Assembly: GCA_016722655.1 (NCBI GenBank)
Contig: JADKIR010000004.1
Location: forward strand, 2,232,001-2,296,000
Reading direction: 5' to 3'
Source of the DNA: Cytophagaceae bacterium
GTDB taxonomy: Bacteria; Bacteroidota; Bacteroidia; Cytophagales; Spirosomataceae
Length of the DNA: 64,000 nucleotides
A program made the translations under genes and the position numbers. Below, one piece after another: positions 53,111 through 63,400 of this stretch. The notes beneath the pieces are model-generated. The model did no database searches, had not been told where the DNA came from, and saw nothing but the letters and a program-made list of their open reading frames with translations. Position 1 is the first letter of the stretch, and each line of letters opens with the position of its first letter.

Positions 53111-55006
53111 ATGAGAATCAGGACTATCGAAGAGTATCACGAGGCGTACAAGCATAGTGTAGAAGATCCCGAAAGTTTTTGGGCCGATGTAGCTCAGGAA
53201 TTTATTTGGAAAAAACCCTGGAAAAAAGTTTTGGAATGGGATTTTAACAATAACTACGATGTAAAGTGGTTTAAGGGTGGTAAATTAAATATCACTGAAA
53301 ACTGCCTGGATCGTCATGCAGAACACAAACCCAATCAGCCCGCTATAATCTGGGAACCCAATGATCCGGATGATGAGCCCATTGTGTTGACATACAAAGT
53401 ATTGTTTAACAGGGTTTGTAGTTTTGCCAATGTTTTGAAAAAAAATGGCGTTGAAAAAGGGGACAGAGTATGTATTTATATGCCTATGGTACCTGAGTTA
53501 GCCATTGCGGTGCTCGCTTGTGCACGTATAGGTGCTATTCACTCTGTAGTATTTGGTGGTTTTTCAGCTCAATCAATCGCTGACCGTATCAACGACTCAC
53601 AGTGTAAAGTAGTGATTACAACAGACGGTGCGGTGAGAGGTTCAAAACACCTTCCGATGAAAGATACCGTTGACGATGCCCTTATCGGTTGTCCATCGGT
53701 GAAGAAAGTAATCGTATCTACCCATACTCGTACGCCGGTTTCGATGATTAAAGGCCGCGATGTGTGGTGGGAGCAGGAGATTAAGCATGTTGATTCCTTT
53801 TGTCCGGCAGAAGAAATGGACGCTGAAGATCCATTGTTTATTCTTTATACATCTGGTTCAACAGGAAAGCCTAAAGGCGTTGTGCATACAACCGGGGGTT
53901 ATATGGTTTACAGTACTTATACTTTCCAGAATGTTTTCCAATATGAACCCGGTGAAATTCATTTCTGTACTGCAGATATAGGTTGGATAACGGGGCATTC
54001 TTATATTATTTATGGCCCTTTGGCAGCAGGAGCAACCACTTTAATGTTTGAGGGTATTCCTACTTATCCTGATGCCGGAAGATTCTGGGATATCGTGGAG
54101 CGTCATCGCGTAAATATTTTCTATACTGCACCTACGGCCATAAGATCATTAATGGGCTTTGGTGAAGAGTTTTATCAGGAAAAAGATTTACATTCTCTGA
54201 AAGTACTTGGTTCTGTTGGAGAACCCATCAATGAAGAAGCCTGGAACTGGTACAATGAGAATATAGGTAAGAAAAGATGCCCGATTGTGGATACCTGGTG
54301 GCAAACCGAAACAGGAGGAATAATGATTTCGCCATTAGCCAATATCACTAAAACCAAGCCATCTTATGCTACTTTGCCACTTCCTGGTGTGCAACCAATG
54401 CTTGTTGATGAAAATGGAGTCGAGATTGAAGGCAATGGTGTAAATGGAAACCTGGTGATTAAATTTCCATGGCCAGGCATAATCCGTACTACATGGGGTG
54501 ATCATGAGCGTTGTAAGTCAACTTATTTCTCTGCTTATCCGGGTTTGTATTTTACAGGTGACGGATGCCAGAGAGACGAAGATGGGTACTACCGTATCAC
54601 AGGCCGTGTGGATGACGTAATCAACGTTTCGGGCCATAGAATTGGTACTGCAGAGGTTGAAAATGCCCTCAATATGCACACTGGTGTGGTTGAGTCAGCA
54701 GTGGTAGGTTACCCGCATGATATCAAAGGGCAGGGTATTTATGCTTACATTATCTGTGAAGAAATGCCAGACGAGCCTGAAATGACCAAGAGAGATATTT
54801 TGATGACGGTTACCCGTGTAATCGGGCCAATCGCCAAGCCTGATAAGATTCAGTTTGTAACCGGTTTGCCTAAAACCCGCTCAGGCAAAATCATGAGAAG
54901 GATACTTAGGAAAGTTGCTGAAGGAGACGTAAGCAACCTGGGAGATATTTCTACACTTTTGGATCCGGCAGTAGTAGAAGAAATCGTAAAAGGAGCCGGT
55001 CATTGA
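53111..55006 (+). CDS. acs: Acetyl-CoA synthetase
   Basis: A 631-residue AMP-forming acetyl-CoA synthetase. Motifs are YTSGSTGKPKGVVHTTGGYMVY (about 255-276), ADIGWITGHSYIIYGPL, WWQTETGGIMISPL (active-site region), GRVDDVINVSGHRIGTAEVE and KTRSGKIMRRILRK, with the lysine that is acetylated in regulation of the enzyme. It converts acetate, ATP and CoA to acetyl-CoA. It ends the transporter-sensor-synthetase cluster and is followed by a strong terminator. Acs in this order behind a CrbS-like kinase is the acetate-switch arrangement. Confidence 0.96.
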   Translation: MRIRTIEEYHEAYKHSVEDPESFWADVAQEFIWKKPWKKVLEWDFNNNYDVKWFKGGKLNITENCLDRHAEHKPNQPAIIWEPNDPDDEPIVLTYKVLFNRVCSFANVLKKNGVEKGDRVCIYMPMVPELAIAVLACARIGAIHSVVFGGFSAQSIADRINDSQCKVVITTDGAVRGSKHLPMKDTVDDALIGCPSVKKVIVSTHTRTPVSMIKGRDVWWEQEIKHVDSFCPAEEMDAEDPLFILYTSGSTGKPKGVVHTTGGYMVYSTYTFQNVFQYEPGEIHFCTADIGWITGHSYIIYGPLAAGATTLMFEGIPTYPDAGRFWDIVERHRVNIFYTAPTAIRSLMGFGEEFYQEKDLHSLKVLGSVGEPINEEAWNWYNENIGKKRCPIVDTWWQTETGGIMISPLANITKTKPSYATLPLPGVQPMLVDENGVEIEGNGVNGNLVIKFPWPGIIRTTWGDHERCKSTYFSAYPGLYFTGDGCQRDEDGYYRITGRVDDVINVSGHRIGTAEVENALNMHTGVVESAVVGYPHDIKGQGIYAYIICEEMPDEPEMTKRDILMTVTRVIGPIAKPDKIQFVTGLPKTRSGKIMRRILRKVAEGDVSNLGDISTLLDPAVVEEIVKGAGH

Positions 55007-55021
55007 TAGTCTTCAAGATTG

Positions 55022-55054
55022 AAAACAGGGAGCCGATGGTTCCCTGTTTTTTTT
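55022..55054 (+). terminator. acs terminator
   Basis: A perfect 10-bp stem (55022-55031 with 55041-55050), extended by three inner pairs to 13 bp with a 3-base loop, is followed by a run of eight T. It lies 16 bp after the acs stop. Confidence 0.9.
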
Positions 55055-55130
55055 ATGATTTAATTGGAAATCTATAAATAATTAAAATTGAGCTACTTGT
55101 GTTGTGAATTTGCTAATTGGTTGTTATTTA

Positions 55131-55229
55131 TTATAGGCAAAAAATATGTTTAAATGTTTTATTTTATAGGTAAAAATAGCATATTGTTGTATGAAATTAT
55201 AGGCAAATAAAAGCTTATTTTTTTAAAAA
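55131..55229. repeat. Three 33-bp-phased direct repeats (TTATAGGYAAA)
   Basis: The core TTATAGG(C/T)AAA occurs at 55131, 55164 and 55197, each exactly 33 bp apart. The rest of each unit is only loosely alike. The fixed spacing (about three helical turns) suggests protein-binding sites on one face of the DNA. Confidence 0.55.
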
Positions 55230-55320
55230 ATTGCCTTCGAAAATGTGCTGAAATGTAATTTCAACAAGCTTTTTTTTTAATGAAAATTAGGATTTTAACC
55301 CTGGAACATTTTGCGTAAGG

Positions 55321-55421
55321 GGGCGAACGGCCTGTTTGAGCTCTCACGCGATAGCGTGAAGCGAGTAGTGAGCACCCGACCCCGGTTATGAAGCGATAGC
55401 CGAATAACCGGGGGTACGCCC
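55321..55421. repeat. GC-rich structured intergenic element
   Basis: Within 101 bp there are three nested or adjacent inverted repeats: GGGCG/CGCCC at the ends (55321-55325 with 55417-55421), TCACGC/GCGTGA (55344-55349 with 55354-55359, loop GATA) and CCCCGGTTAT/ATAACCGGGG (55380-55389 with 55404-55413). It is much richer in GC than its surroundings and lies 8 bp before the end of the converging peptidase gene. It may be a dispersed palindromic repeat or a structured RNA. Confidence 0.55.
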
Positions 55422-55429
55422 ATATATTT

Positions 55430-57586
55430 TTATCTCAACATTCCTTCCGGCATCTCTTTCTCAAGAAGATATTTATAGATAAAACGGTTTTTGAGGTTCT
55501 CGAAATGGGCACCTTTGGCACCGCCCCAGCCGTGTTTCCCGCCCGGGTAAAACATCATTTCAAAGTCTTTTTTGCTTTCCTGTAACTTGTCAATGAGCTG
55601 GATGCTGTTTTGCAGATGTACGTTGTCATCCATAGTGCCATGCACGATGAGCAGTTTGCCTTTGAGATTGTCGGAGTAGGTTAGTACGGCTCCTTTTTTG
55701 TAACCTTCGGGGTTTTCTTCGGGGGTGTCCATAAACCGCTCGGTGTAGGCACTGTCGTAAAGCTTCCAGTCGGTCACGCTGCCGCCCGCCATGCCATGGG
55801 TAAATACATCGGCACCTTTTGTGAGAGCGAGGCAGGTCATGTAACCGCCATAGCTAAAGCCCGTTATGGTTATTTTTTTTGGGTCGGCTATGCCTTTTTC
55901 TACAAGGTATTGCACCATTGTTTTATAGTCTTCAAGTTCCCATTCCCCCAGGTTTCGGTGCATGTAGGCTACGCCTTCTTTGCCAAAATGCCCGCTGGCA
56001 CGGTGGTCAAGACTAACCTGTATAATTCCTTCTCTTGCCAGCCACTGACTTTTAGGTGACCAAGCCCAGGAGTCGGTCACGGTGCCTGCATCCGGGCCAC
56101 CATATATGCTCACCAATACAGGATATCTCTTGCCGGCTTCCATGTTTTCGGGGTAGATAATCGTCATCGGAAGGTCAAATTTTCCATCTTTGCTCTTAAC
56201 TCTTATTAATTCAGGAATATTGATTTTATAGGCTTCGTAGTCTGTACCACGGGCACTTCCCAGCTCTTTGATAAGCTTACCAGTATTGTCGATAATGGCC
56301 ATAGCCGCTGGAGTTTGGGTGTTGGAATAGGAAGTTACAAAGAATTTGAGGTCTGGTGAGGCATCTATTTTTCTATGGTTAAAATCTCCGAAAGTCAGGC
56401 GTTTGAGTCCTTTTCCATCCAGTCCAACACGGTAAAGGTCAAATCTGGCGGTGTTTTCGATACCACGGGCATGGAAATACACTACTTTGTTTTTCTGATC
56501 TATACCTATCACTTCTTTTACAGTGAAACGGCCCTGGGTTATCTGATTTTTTAGTTTTCCATCCAGTCCATACAGGTAAAGGTGCTTCCAGCCTGTTTTG
56601 TCGGAAATGAGCATCATTTCTTTTCCGTTGTCGAGTAGGGTCAGCCTTTCGTCGGCCTCGCTAATGTCAACCCAGGAATCTTGTTTTTCTTCATAAATCA
56701 GCGTTTTTGTTCCTTTTGATGGTGAAACATTGAAGAGTTTGAGGTGGTCAGTGCCTCTGTTGGCCCATTGAACCATCAAACCTGTGCCATCAATTGTCCA
56801 TTCGGGCCAGCCGAAATATTGATCTGTTTTTTCGTCAAAATCAGCCCATGAGGTTTGGTTGCCATCAGGGTCTACAAAGCCTATTTTAACAGTAGGGTTG
56901 GGGTCTCCGGCTTTTGGGTATCGGGTTTCCTCTATAAAACCATGGTGTCCTTCAGAACTATAAATCGGAAACATAGGTACCCGTGATTCATCAAATCGCA
57001 TGAAAGCCAGTTTTTTGCTGTCAGGGCTCCACCAAAAAGCTCTGAAAATGGTTGGGCGACCAAAGATTTCTTCCCAATAAACCCATGATGCATAGCCGTT
57101 TAGGGTGGTTTTGCTGCCATCAATGGTGAGTTGGGTTTCACGTTTAGTTTTGAGGTTATAAGTATAAAGATTGTTGTTTTTAGTAAAGGCTACATATTGG
57201 CTGTCGGGCGAAAAAGTTGGGTTTTTCTCCACAGCGGTAGGGTCGGTGGTGAGTTGGGTTTCTTCACTTCCTGCTTTTAAAAAAATATCGCCGTTTTTTA
57301 AGATAAGTTTTTTTGTCGGTACTATAGCCGATGGACTTTTTGAATCTTCTTCGATTTTTCCGGTTTTTAAATTTAGCACCACATTTTTCATGGTTTCATT
57401 TTCTGAAGGTTTCATGAAAACCTGTACCCGTTCTGCGTCAAGCCATTTGTTAACCGAAGGAAGTGCCTGAAGGAAGTTTTGAGGAGTTTTGTTAGTTATC
57501 AATAGCTGGTTCTCAATGTCTTTTTTCTGAGAAAAGCTTTTTGAAACAATTGAAGTTAAAACAAAGAGAAATAATAGTTTTTTCAT
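55430..57586 (-). CDS. Dipeptidyl-peptidase-IV-like serine peptidase (S9)
   Basis: From the ATG at 57586 (MKKLLFLFVLTSIVSKSFS) the protein has 718 residues, including a signal peptide; a start at 57622 would put 12 residues before it. The N-terminal beta-propeller is followed by an alpha/beta-hydrolase domain: GFSYGGYM with the catalytic Ser near the middle, then HGTMDDNVH with the catalytic Asp and GGKHGW with the His near the C-terminus. Peptidases of this kind remove X-Pro or X-Ala dipeptides in the periplasm. It stands alone; the structured element lies just past its end. Confidence 0.92.
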   Translation of the reverse strand: MKKLLFLFVLTSIVSKSFSQKKDIENQLLITNKTPQNFLQALPSVNKWLDAERVQVFMKPSENETMKNVVLNLKTGKIEEDSKSPSAIVPTKKLILKNGDIFLKAGSEETQLTTDPTAVEKNPTFSPDSQYVAFTKNNNLYTYNLKTKRETQLTIDGSKTTLNGYASWVYWEEIFGRPTIFRAFWWSPDSKKLAFMRFDESRVPMFPIYSSEGHHGFIEETRYPKAGDPNPTVKIGFVDPDGNQTSWADFDEKTDQYFGWPEWTIDGTGLMVQWANRGTDHLKLFNVSPSKGTKTLIYEEKQDSWVDISEADERLTLLDNGKEMMLISDKTGWKHLYLYGLDGKLKNQITQGRFTVKEVIGIDQKNKVVYFHARGIENTARFDLYRVGLDGKGLKRLTFGDFNHRKIDASPDLKFFVTSYSNTQTPAAMAIIDNTGKLIKELGSARGTDYEAYKINIPELIRVKSKDGKFDLPMTIIYPENMEAGKRYPVLVSIYGGPDAGTVTDSWAWSPKSQWLAREGIIQVSLDHRASGHFGKEGVAYMHRNLGEWELEDYKTMVQYLVEKGIADPKKITITGFSYGGYMTCLALTKGADVFTHGMAGGSVTDWKLYDSAYTERFMDTPEENPEGYKKGAVLTYSDNLKGKLLIVHGTMDDNVHLQNSIQLIDKLQESKKDFEMMFYPGGKHGWGGAKGAHFENLKNRFIYKYLLEKEMPEGMLR

Positions 57587-57646
57587 TGATTTATAGAAGT
57601 AATTTTGGTTTAAATTTAGCAATTATGCTTTATTAATAAAAAAAAG

Positions 57647-57654
57647 TATTTTTG
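57647..57654 (+). promoter_or_regulatory. -7 box of the TraB/GumN gene
   Basis: TATTTTTG matches TAnnTTTG and lies 61 bp before the ATG at 57716, in the divergent gap with the peptidase gene. No clear -33 box was seen. Confidence 0.35.
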
Positions 57655-57715
57655 GCTACACACATATTTTGGTATTCGAGTTTTTATTTTTGTTAATTAA
57701 AAAATATTATATCAC

Positions 57716-58570
57716 ATGAAAAGGCTCTCTTTGCTTATTTTTTTATTGGTATTTTCTCAGGTCAAAGTGTTTTCTCAGCAAAAGGGCCTCCTTTTTGAAA
57801 TTTCGGGGAATGGCCTATCACGACCTTCTTATATTTTCGGTACTTTTCATTTGTTATGTGAAAAAGATTTTCAATTTTCTGATTTGATGATTAGTAAAAT
57901 ATCTAATTCTTCTCAATTGGCTCTTGAAATAGATATGGATGACAAATCAATGCCCTTTAAAATGATGAAAGGGATGAAGATGGCAGGAGATTCACTTTTA
58001 TCAGATTTTTATACAGAAATTGAATATTTTCAAGTTAATAGCTATCTGAAAGATAGTCTGAAACTTCCGCCAATGATGACAAAAAACACCAAACCAATGT
58101 TATTGTATTCGATGGTTTTGACTAAAATAATGCCCTGTAAAATAATGACAATGGAAACAGAATTGATGAAAATTGCAGGAAAACATAGTATTGAAACGGT
58201 GGGACTTGAGACAATAGAATTTCAAATGGATGTTTTGGGAAAAATTCCAAACAAAATGCAGGCAGAATATTTGTTGGAAACGATAAGAAACACCGGAAAA
58301 GCAAGAAAGGAATTTGAAGATATGGTTGAAGGTTATAAACTTAGAAATCTCGAATTTTTGATGGAAAAAATGCTTTCGCAGGAAGGCTTTGACAAAAACA
58401 TGGAAAAGGCCATGCTTACCGAAAGGAATATTAACTGGATTCCGGTGATTGAAAAACTCATATCAGAAAAACCTACATTTATTGCGGTTGGTGCCGGTCA
58501 TCTCCCGGGGGAAAATGGAGTTTTAAATCTTTTGAAATCAAAAGGTTATGATGTGAAGTCTTTGGAGTAA
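57716..58570 (+). CDS. TraB/GumN-family protein
   Basis: A 284-residue protein with a signal peptide (1-20). The two family histidine motifs are present: SYIFGTFHLLCEKDF near residues 35-49 (GTxH) and FIAVGAGHLPGENGVLNLLKSKGY near 257-280 (GxxH). These are placed as metal ligands in a fold related to Tiki-type proteases. The middle is unusually rich in methionine. The function in bacteria is not known. It converges on the MCE gene with a 3-bp gap. Confidence 0.85.
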   Translation: MKRLSLLIFLLVFSQVKVFSQQKGLLFEISGNGLSRPSYIFGTFHLLCEKDFQFSDLMISKISNSSQLALEIDMDDKSMPFKMMKGMKMAGDSLLSDFYTEIEYFQVNSYLKDSLKLPPMMTKNTKPMLLYSMVLTKIMPCKIMTMETELMKIAGKHSIETVGLETIEFQMDVLGKIPNKMQAEYLLETIRNTGKARKEFEDMVEGYKLRNLEFLMEKMLSQEGFDKNMEKAMLTERNINWIPVIEKLISEKPTFIAVGAGHLPGENGVLNLLKSKGYDVKSLE

Positions 58571-58573
58571 AAT

Positions 58574-59542
58574 TTACTTTTTTGTCTTGTCTTTCTTCCC
58601 GAAAAGTGAAAAATGTACATACCTTTTTGGATTAACTTTCATATCAGAAAGTAAAAGGTTTAAGGATGCAGCAGTGCGGTCAAGATTGGTATAAAGAGAG
58701 TCGTCACCTGCTAGTTTACCCAGAGTACCCTTCCCGGCATTTACCTGATTCAGCATAGTTTGCAAGTTCTTAACGGTACCGTTAAGATTATTAATGGTAG
58801 TACCCAGTTGCAAAGCTGAAAGTGAGTCAGAAAAGCTACCGGTTTTAGTCAGGATGGGTTTGATTTGCTCATCAAGATTTAATGCCAGTGCATTCAGGTT
58901 TTTGGTTAAAGTTGCTGCATTAGCTGTTACAAGCCCAATGTTTTTTGAGTTGTTGGCAACTAAAGTGTTTACTCCGTCGCTTGATTGCGTTGCTGATGCT
59001 AAAAGTATTTTCAAAGCTTGCCCTGTATGGTCAAACTCATTAATAATACGGGTTAAAGTTCTGGTCAACGAATCAACATTTTTTAAGGTAGGGTCTATTT
59101 TTTGTTGCATCACGTCAACCAGTCCTACTTCCAGCATACTTTTTAGGTTGCCATCTTCTTCCAGTAGTTTTCCCGGAGCGATTTTAAGTTTTATCAGTTT
59201 TCCCCCAATAAGACCGTCATCAGCCAGTATGGCGAATGAATTATCTGTTAATTTTACATCTTCATCTATTGTTAACTCAACGATTACTTCGCTTTTGTCA
59301 AACTGAGGATAAAGATTAGTAACACGCCCAACATTTACACCATTAAACGTTACAGGATTTGATACTTCCAGACCTAAAACATCCTTGAAAGTAGCCTTGT
59401 AGGTATTCGAAGTAGAGAATATTTCCGAGCCTTTCAAATAAGTAAATCCAAAATACAGAATTACAATGCCCAGAATTCCCAATAAGCCTACTTTTACCTC
59501 TCTCACCATTGCCATAATTTTTTCAGATAATTCTGACTGCAA
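58574..59542 (-). CDS. MCE-domain protein (MlaD-like)
   Basis: A 322-residue protein with one N-terminal membrane helix (about 15-34) and an MCE domain (about 35-120: TYKATFKDVLGLEVSNPVTFNGVNVGRV). Asn/Leu-rich helical repeats follow. MCE proteins form hexameric rings that move lipids between the membranes. It follows the amidase gene by 9 bp in the same direction, an order found in many Bacteroidota. The true start could be one of the internal methionines at residues 10 or 12. Confidence 0.9.
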   Translation of the reverse strand: MQSELSEKIMAMVREVKVGLLGILGIVILYFGFTYLKGSEIFSTSNTYKATFKDVLGLEVSNPVTFNGVNVGRVTNLYPQFDKSEVIVELTIDEDVKLTDNSFAILADDGLIGGKLIKLKIAPGKLLEEDGNLKSMLEVGLVDVMQQKIDPTLKNVDSLTRTLTRIINEFDHTGQALKILLASATQSSDGVNTLVANNSKNIGLVTANAATLTKNLNALALNLDEQIKPILTKTGSFSDSLSALQLGTTINNLNGTVKNLQTMLNQVNAGKGTLGKLAGDDSLYTNLDRTAASLNLLLSDMKVNPKRYVHFSLFGKKDKTKK

Positions 59543-59551
59543 GTTAATATT

Positions 59552-60334
59552 TTATTTTTCAAATTCTGATTTATACTCTTTGAAAGCCTTATAAATTGCT
59601 GTTGCAATTTTTTCTCTTCCCGAATCTGAGCTCAATAAAGCCTTATCTTTTTCATTGGTCAAATACCCCGTTTCGATCAATACGCTTGGCATGGTAGTTT
59701 CCCAGATTACAATAAAACCTGCTTGTTTTACCCCCCGGCTTACATGACCATGTTTTGACATGTTTTTTTCTACTTTCGCAGCAAAATCAAGACTTTGACT
59801 CATGAAAGCATTCTGATAATTTGCTAGCATAATATGTGCCAGAGGTGATTTGGGATTAAAACCTTTATATGATTTTTTGTAGTTTTCTTCGTACAAAATA
59901 ACATTGTTTTCAGCTTTTGCCAAATCCAGATTTTCCTGAGTTTTATGGAGTCCCATTACATAAGTTTCGGTTCCTCTGAGCGACTTTGAATGTGGATTTG
60001 CATTACAATGAATTGAAATGAATAAATCTGCTTTATTTCTGTTGGCAATGGCCGCCCGCTCATGCAATGGTACAAAAACGTCTTTGTTTCTGGTAAAAAT
60101 CACTTCTGTTTCCGGGAAATTCTCTTTGATTTTTTCTCCTAATTCCAATGTTATATCCAAAGCATATTTTTTCTCCATCCCATTGCCAGCACCAGGATCT
60201 TTACCACCATGTCCGGCATCTAAAACAATAGTTTTTAATCTATTTTTTACCGGCATTATCCAACTCGTCGAGGATATGAAAATGGCCAGAATAATAATTT
60301 TCAGGCTTATTGTATTAAGGATTTTTAACTTCAT
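59552..60334 (-). CDS. N-acetylmuramoyl-L-alanine amidase (Amidase_3)
   Basis: A 260-residue protein with an N-terminal hydrophobic signal (about 8-30) and the Amidase_3 domain. The zinc ligands are His in VLDAGHGGKDPGA (near 41), Glu in GMEKKYALDI (near 54) and His in LFISIHCNANPHS (near 110), and the catalytic Glu is in VLIETGYLTN near the C-terminus. It cleaves the amide bond between muramic acid and the stem peptide. It is divergent from lptD and upstream of the MCE gene. Confidence 0.92.
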   Translation of the reverse strand: MKLKILNTISLKIIILAIFISSTSWIMPVKNRLKTIVLDAGHGGKDPGAGNGMEKKYALDITLELGEKIKENFPETEVIFTRNKDVFVPLHERAAIANRNKADLFISIHCNANPHSKSLRGTETYVMGLHKTQENLDLAKAENNVILYEENYKKSYKGFNPKSPLAHIMLANYQNAFMSQSLDFAAKVEKNMSKHGHVSRGVKQAGFIVIWETTMPSVLIETGYLTNEKDKALLSSDSGREKIATAIYKAFKEYKSEFEK

Positions 60335-60404
60335 ATATTTTGGAAAACTGTATAATAATTATCTTTTTTGAACCCTTAAGTTCGTTTTGGTTGTAGTTTC
60401 TGGT

Positions 60405-60412
60405 TAATTTTG
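60405..60412 (+). promoter_or_regulatory. -7 box of lptD
   Basis: TAATTTTG followed by C matches the Bacteroidota -7 consensus 14 bp before the ATG at 60426. This would leave a leader of only about 6-8 nt, so the first ATG may not be the true start (see the lptD entry). Confidence 0.4.
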
Positions 60413-60425
60413 CAATACAAAAATA

Positions 60426-63400
60426 ATGCTTTTGTTAGAACAGAAAAAATATCTGAATATTGTCCAATTTATTTCGCACAAAAGTATACTTTTTGGCAAA
60501 AGCTCATATATTTTGAAAAATAGGTCATTTCAGGTATTAATAATTTTAGGAATTCTGTTTTTTAATCAACAGGCCTTTGCCCAGCAGCCATTTGGAGGTG
60601 GGTTGGGTGGCAGGACATTTGGAGGGAATCCCGGTCAGTCTTCCAGAACAAATACCAGTGAAAATGCAAATAAAAAACCAGCTTTAAAAAAAACTGCCAG
60701 AGCAAAGCGAGATTCGCTATCAATTGTTATTCCGGATTCTCTAAAAAGTGCTGAAAATCAGATAGAAACTACCGTTGAGTCTTTTTCCTCCGATTCAACA
60801 GTTTTGGATGTAGAAAACGAGAGATATCACCTGTATGGCAATGCCAAAGTGATTTATGGCGACATTGAACTGGCAGCGGAATATATCATGTTGGATTGGA
60901 ACAAAAGTGAAGTTTTTGCTCACGGTATGCCCGATACTACTAAAAAAGTCGGCGAACCAATAAAAGGAAAGCCAATATTTACAGATGCTGGCGAATCTTA
61001 TAATTCTGATACCATCAGGTATAATTTTAAGTCAAAGAAAGCAATAGTCAGTCATATTGTAACCCAGCAAGGTGAGGGTTTTGTTCAGGGTGAAAAAGTA
61101 AAAAAAGACCCGGAAGACAATATGTATTTATTTAATGCTAAGTACACAACCTGTAATTTGGCCGAACCGCATTTTCATATCAAGGCAAAGCAAATTAAAC
61201 TTGTAAATAAAAAATCGCTGGTTTCAGGACCTTTTAATTTTGTTTTGAGCGATATTCCATTGCCCATAGGTTTACCTTTTGGTTTTTTTCCAATTCCCAA
61301 AAAGAAAGAAATAGGCACTTCAGGATTTGTAATGGGTTCTTATGGTGAAGAACCCAGCAACAGAGGTTTTTATTTTCGTGAATTTGGATATTATCATGCA
61401 TTTAATGAGTACATCGGAGCCAAACTATTGGGAAGTATTTATACCAATGGAAGTTATGGTGTTGGTTTGCAATCAAATTACATAAAAAAATACAGATATA
61501 CGGGCAATATCAATCTACAATTTAATGCCAATAAATCTGGCGAAATAGTACCCAAACCCGAAGCTTCCCGCGATTTTAACATTACCTGGTCACACTCTCC
61601 CCAAAGCAGGAGACCTGACAGGAGCTTTTCTGCTAATGTCAATCTGGTTTCCAATGGTTTCAACAGGAATAACCGCCGTTTAGACGAACTGGATCAATAT
61701 ACCAATAACACATTTGGCTCTTCCATTCAGTTTTCAAGAAGTTTCGGGAAATTACTTCGGACCTCCTCCGGTTTCAGAGTTGACCAAAACGTATCTACAA
61801 AGGTGATGAACTCCTCTCTGGATTACTCTTTGGGGCTCAATCAATTCAACCCATTTATTAAAGAAAAAAATATGCTGGGCAATTGGTATGATGCATTTCG
61901 GGTGGGTCTGGATCTCAGTGGAGGCTATAAAGTATCAAATGACATTACCAGTAGAACCCGCTCAACCACATATACCGATTATAATATAGTTGGTGTCGAA
62001 AACCGCCCCTTAACGAGTGAGGAGTTACGGTTGCAGTCGCTGGGGTTAGCTACTAATCAGACGGTTATAAAGTTAAATTCGGCCGAAAATATAAAATACA
62101 TATTATCGGAATTGGGACAATTCAGGTCTTCGTTTTCGGTGCCAATTTCACTTCCTAATTTCAAAATTGCCAAATATCTCAATTTTACTCCTGGTTTCTC
62201 ATATCGCGGTGATATATATACAAAAAGGCTTAAATACGAATACATTGAGGCATCCGATGCGGTGAAAATTGACACCCTTTCAGCCAGGGAGGAAGGTGTT
62301 CCATTTTTTACTTCGGGTTCCTGGAATACATCAGCTAGCCTTAACACAAGGGTGTATGGCACATTTCAATTTAAAAAATCAAAGAGAATTCAGGCGATTC
62401 GCCATACTTTAGCTCCTTCAATTGGTATTAGTTATGCCCCTGATCTGAGCAAAAATGGCAATTTATATCAATATGTAAGGGTAAGAAAGGATGATATCTC
62501 CGAAAGATACATGCCTAGATTCACTGAGTTAAGTTCGGCTTCAGGTGCAAGCGGAAGTATGAATTTTTCTTTGACTAATCAGCTTGAAGCCAAAGTAAGA
62601 TCAAAATCTGATACCGCCGAAAATGCCTTTGAAAAAATCCCAATTCTTGATAATCTTAACATAGGAGGAAGTTACAATTTTTTTGCACTTAAATCTCCCT
62701 ATAAATACCTTTCAGATACCATTGTGAGTGGTTTCAATCTGTCAAATTTCAATATGGGTACCAATACCAGCCTTTTTAAAAACTTGATAAACATAAACTT
62801 TAATGCCACTTTTGATCCATATTCTTTTGTTGAAGACGCCCAGAATACCTCAAATCTGGCAGGTAGAAGGATTCCTGTGTATAAGTGGAAACATGAAGGC
62901 TATGCCGGAAACTACTTATCTTCAATGAATATATCACTAAGTACTGGTATTAATGCCGATAAGTTTAAAAAGAAAAAGAATATTCCTCCTCCACAAACCG
63001 GGATTTCAGGAGAGGAAGATATAGCGAAAAAAGCACTACAGCAGTTTGTGCAAACCAATGCTCTGGCGTATGTTGATTTCAGTATTCCCTGGAGTATGAA
63101 TTTCAGCTATAATTTTAGTTATTATAAACAAGGACTTGCTGATCCACAAATAATTCAGGCGGTACAATTCACCGGGGATTTGAGTTTGACCCCAAAATGG
63201 AAAGTCAACTTTAGCTCAGGCTGGGACTTTGTTTATAAAGGGGTTACACTTACCAATATCGGTATCATGCGTGAGTTACATTGCTGGGATATGAGTTTCC
63301 AATGGACACCAATAGCCGGAAATAATCTTAGAGCCAGTAATTATAGCTTTACCTTACAGCCACGTTCTTCTTTACTTCGTGATTTAAAACTATCAAGAAG

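Larger units (their letters stand above)
55007..55429. other. Gene-free stretch: terminator, phased repeats and a structured element
   Basis: The 423 bp between acs and the peptidase gene hold no convincing reading frame. It contains the acs terminator, three 33-bp-phased direct repeats, and a GC-rich element with three inverted repeats; these are listed separately. No tRNA-like fold was seen. Confidence 0.6.
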
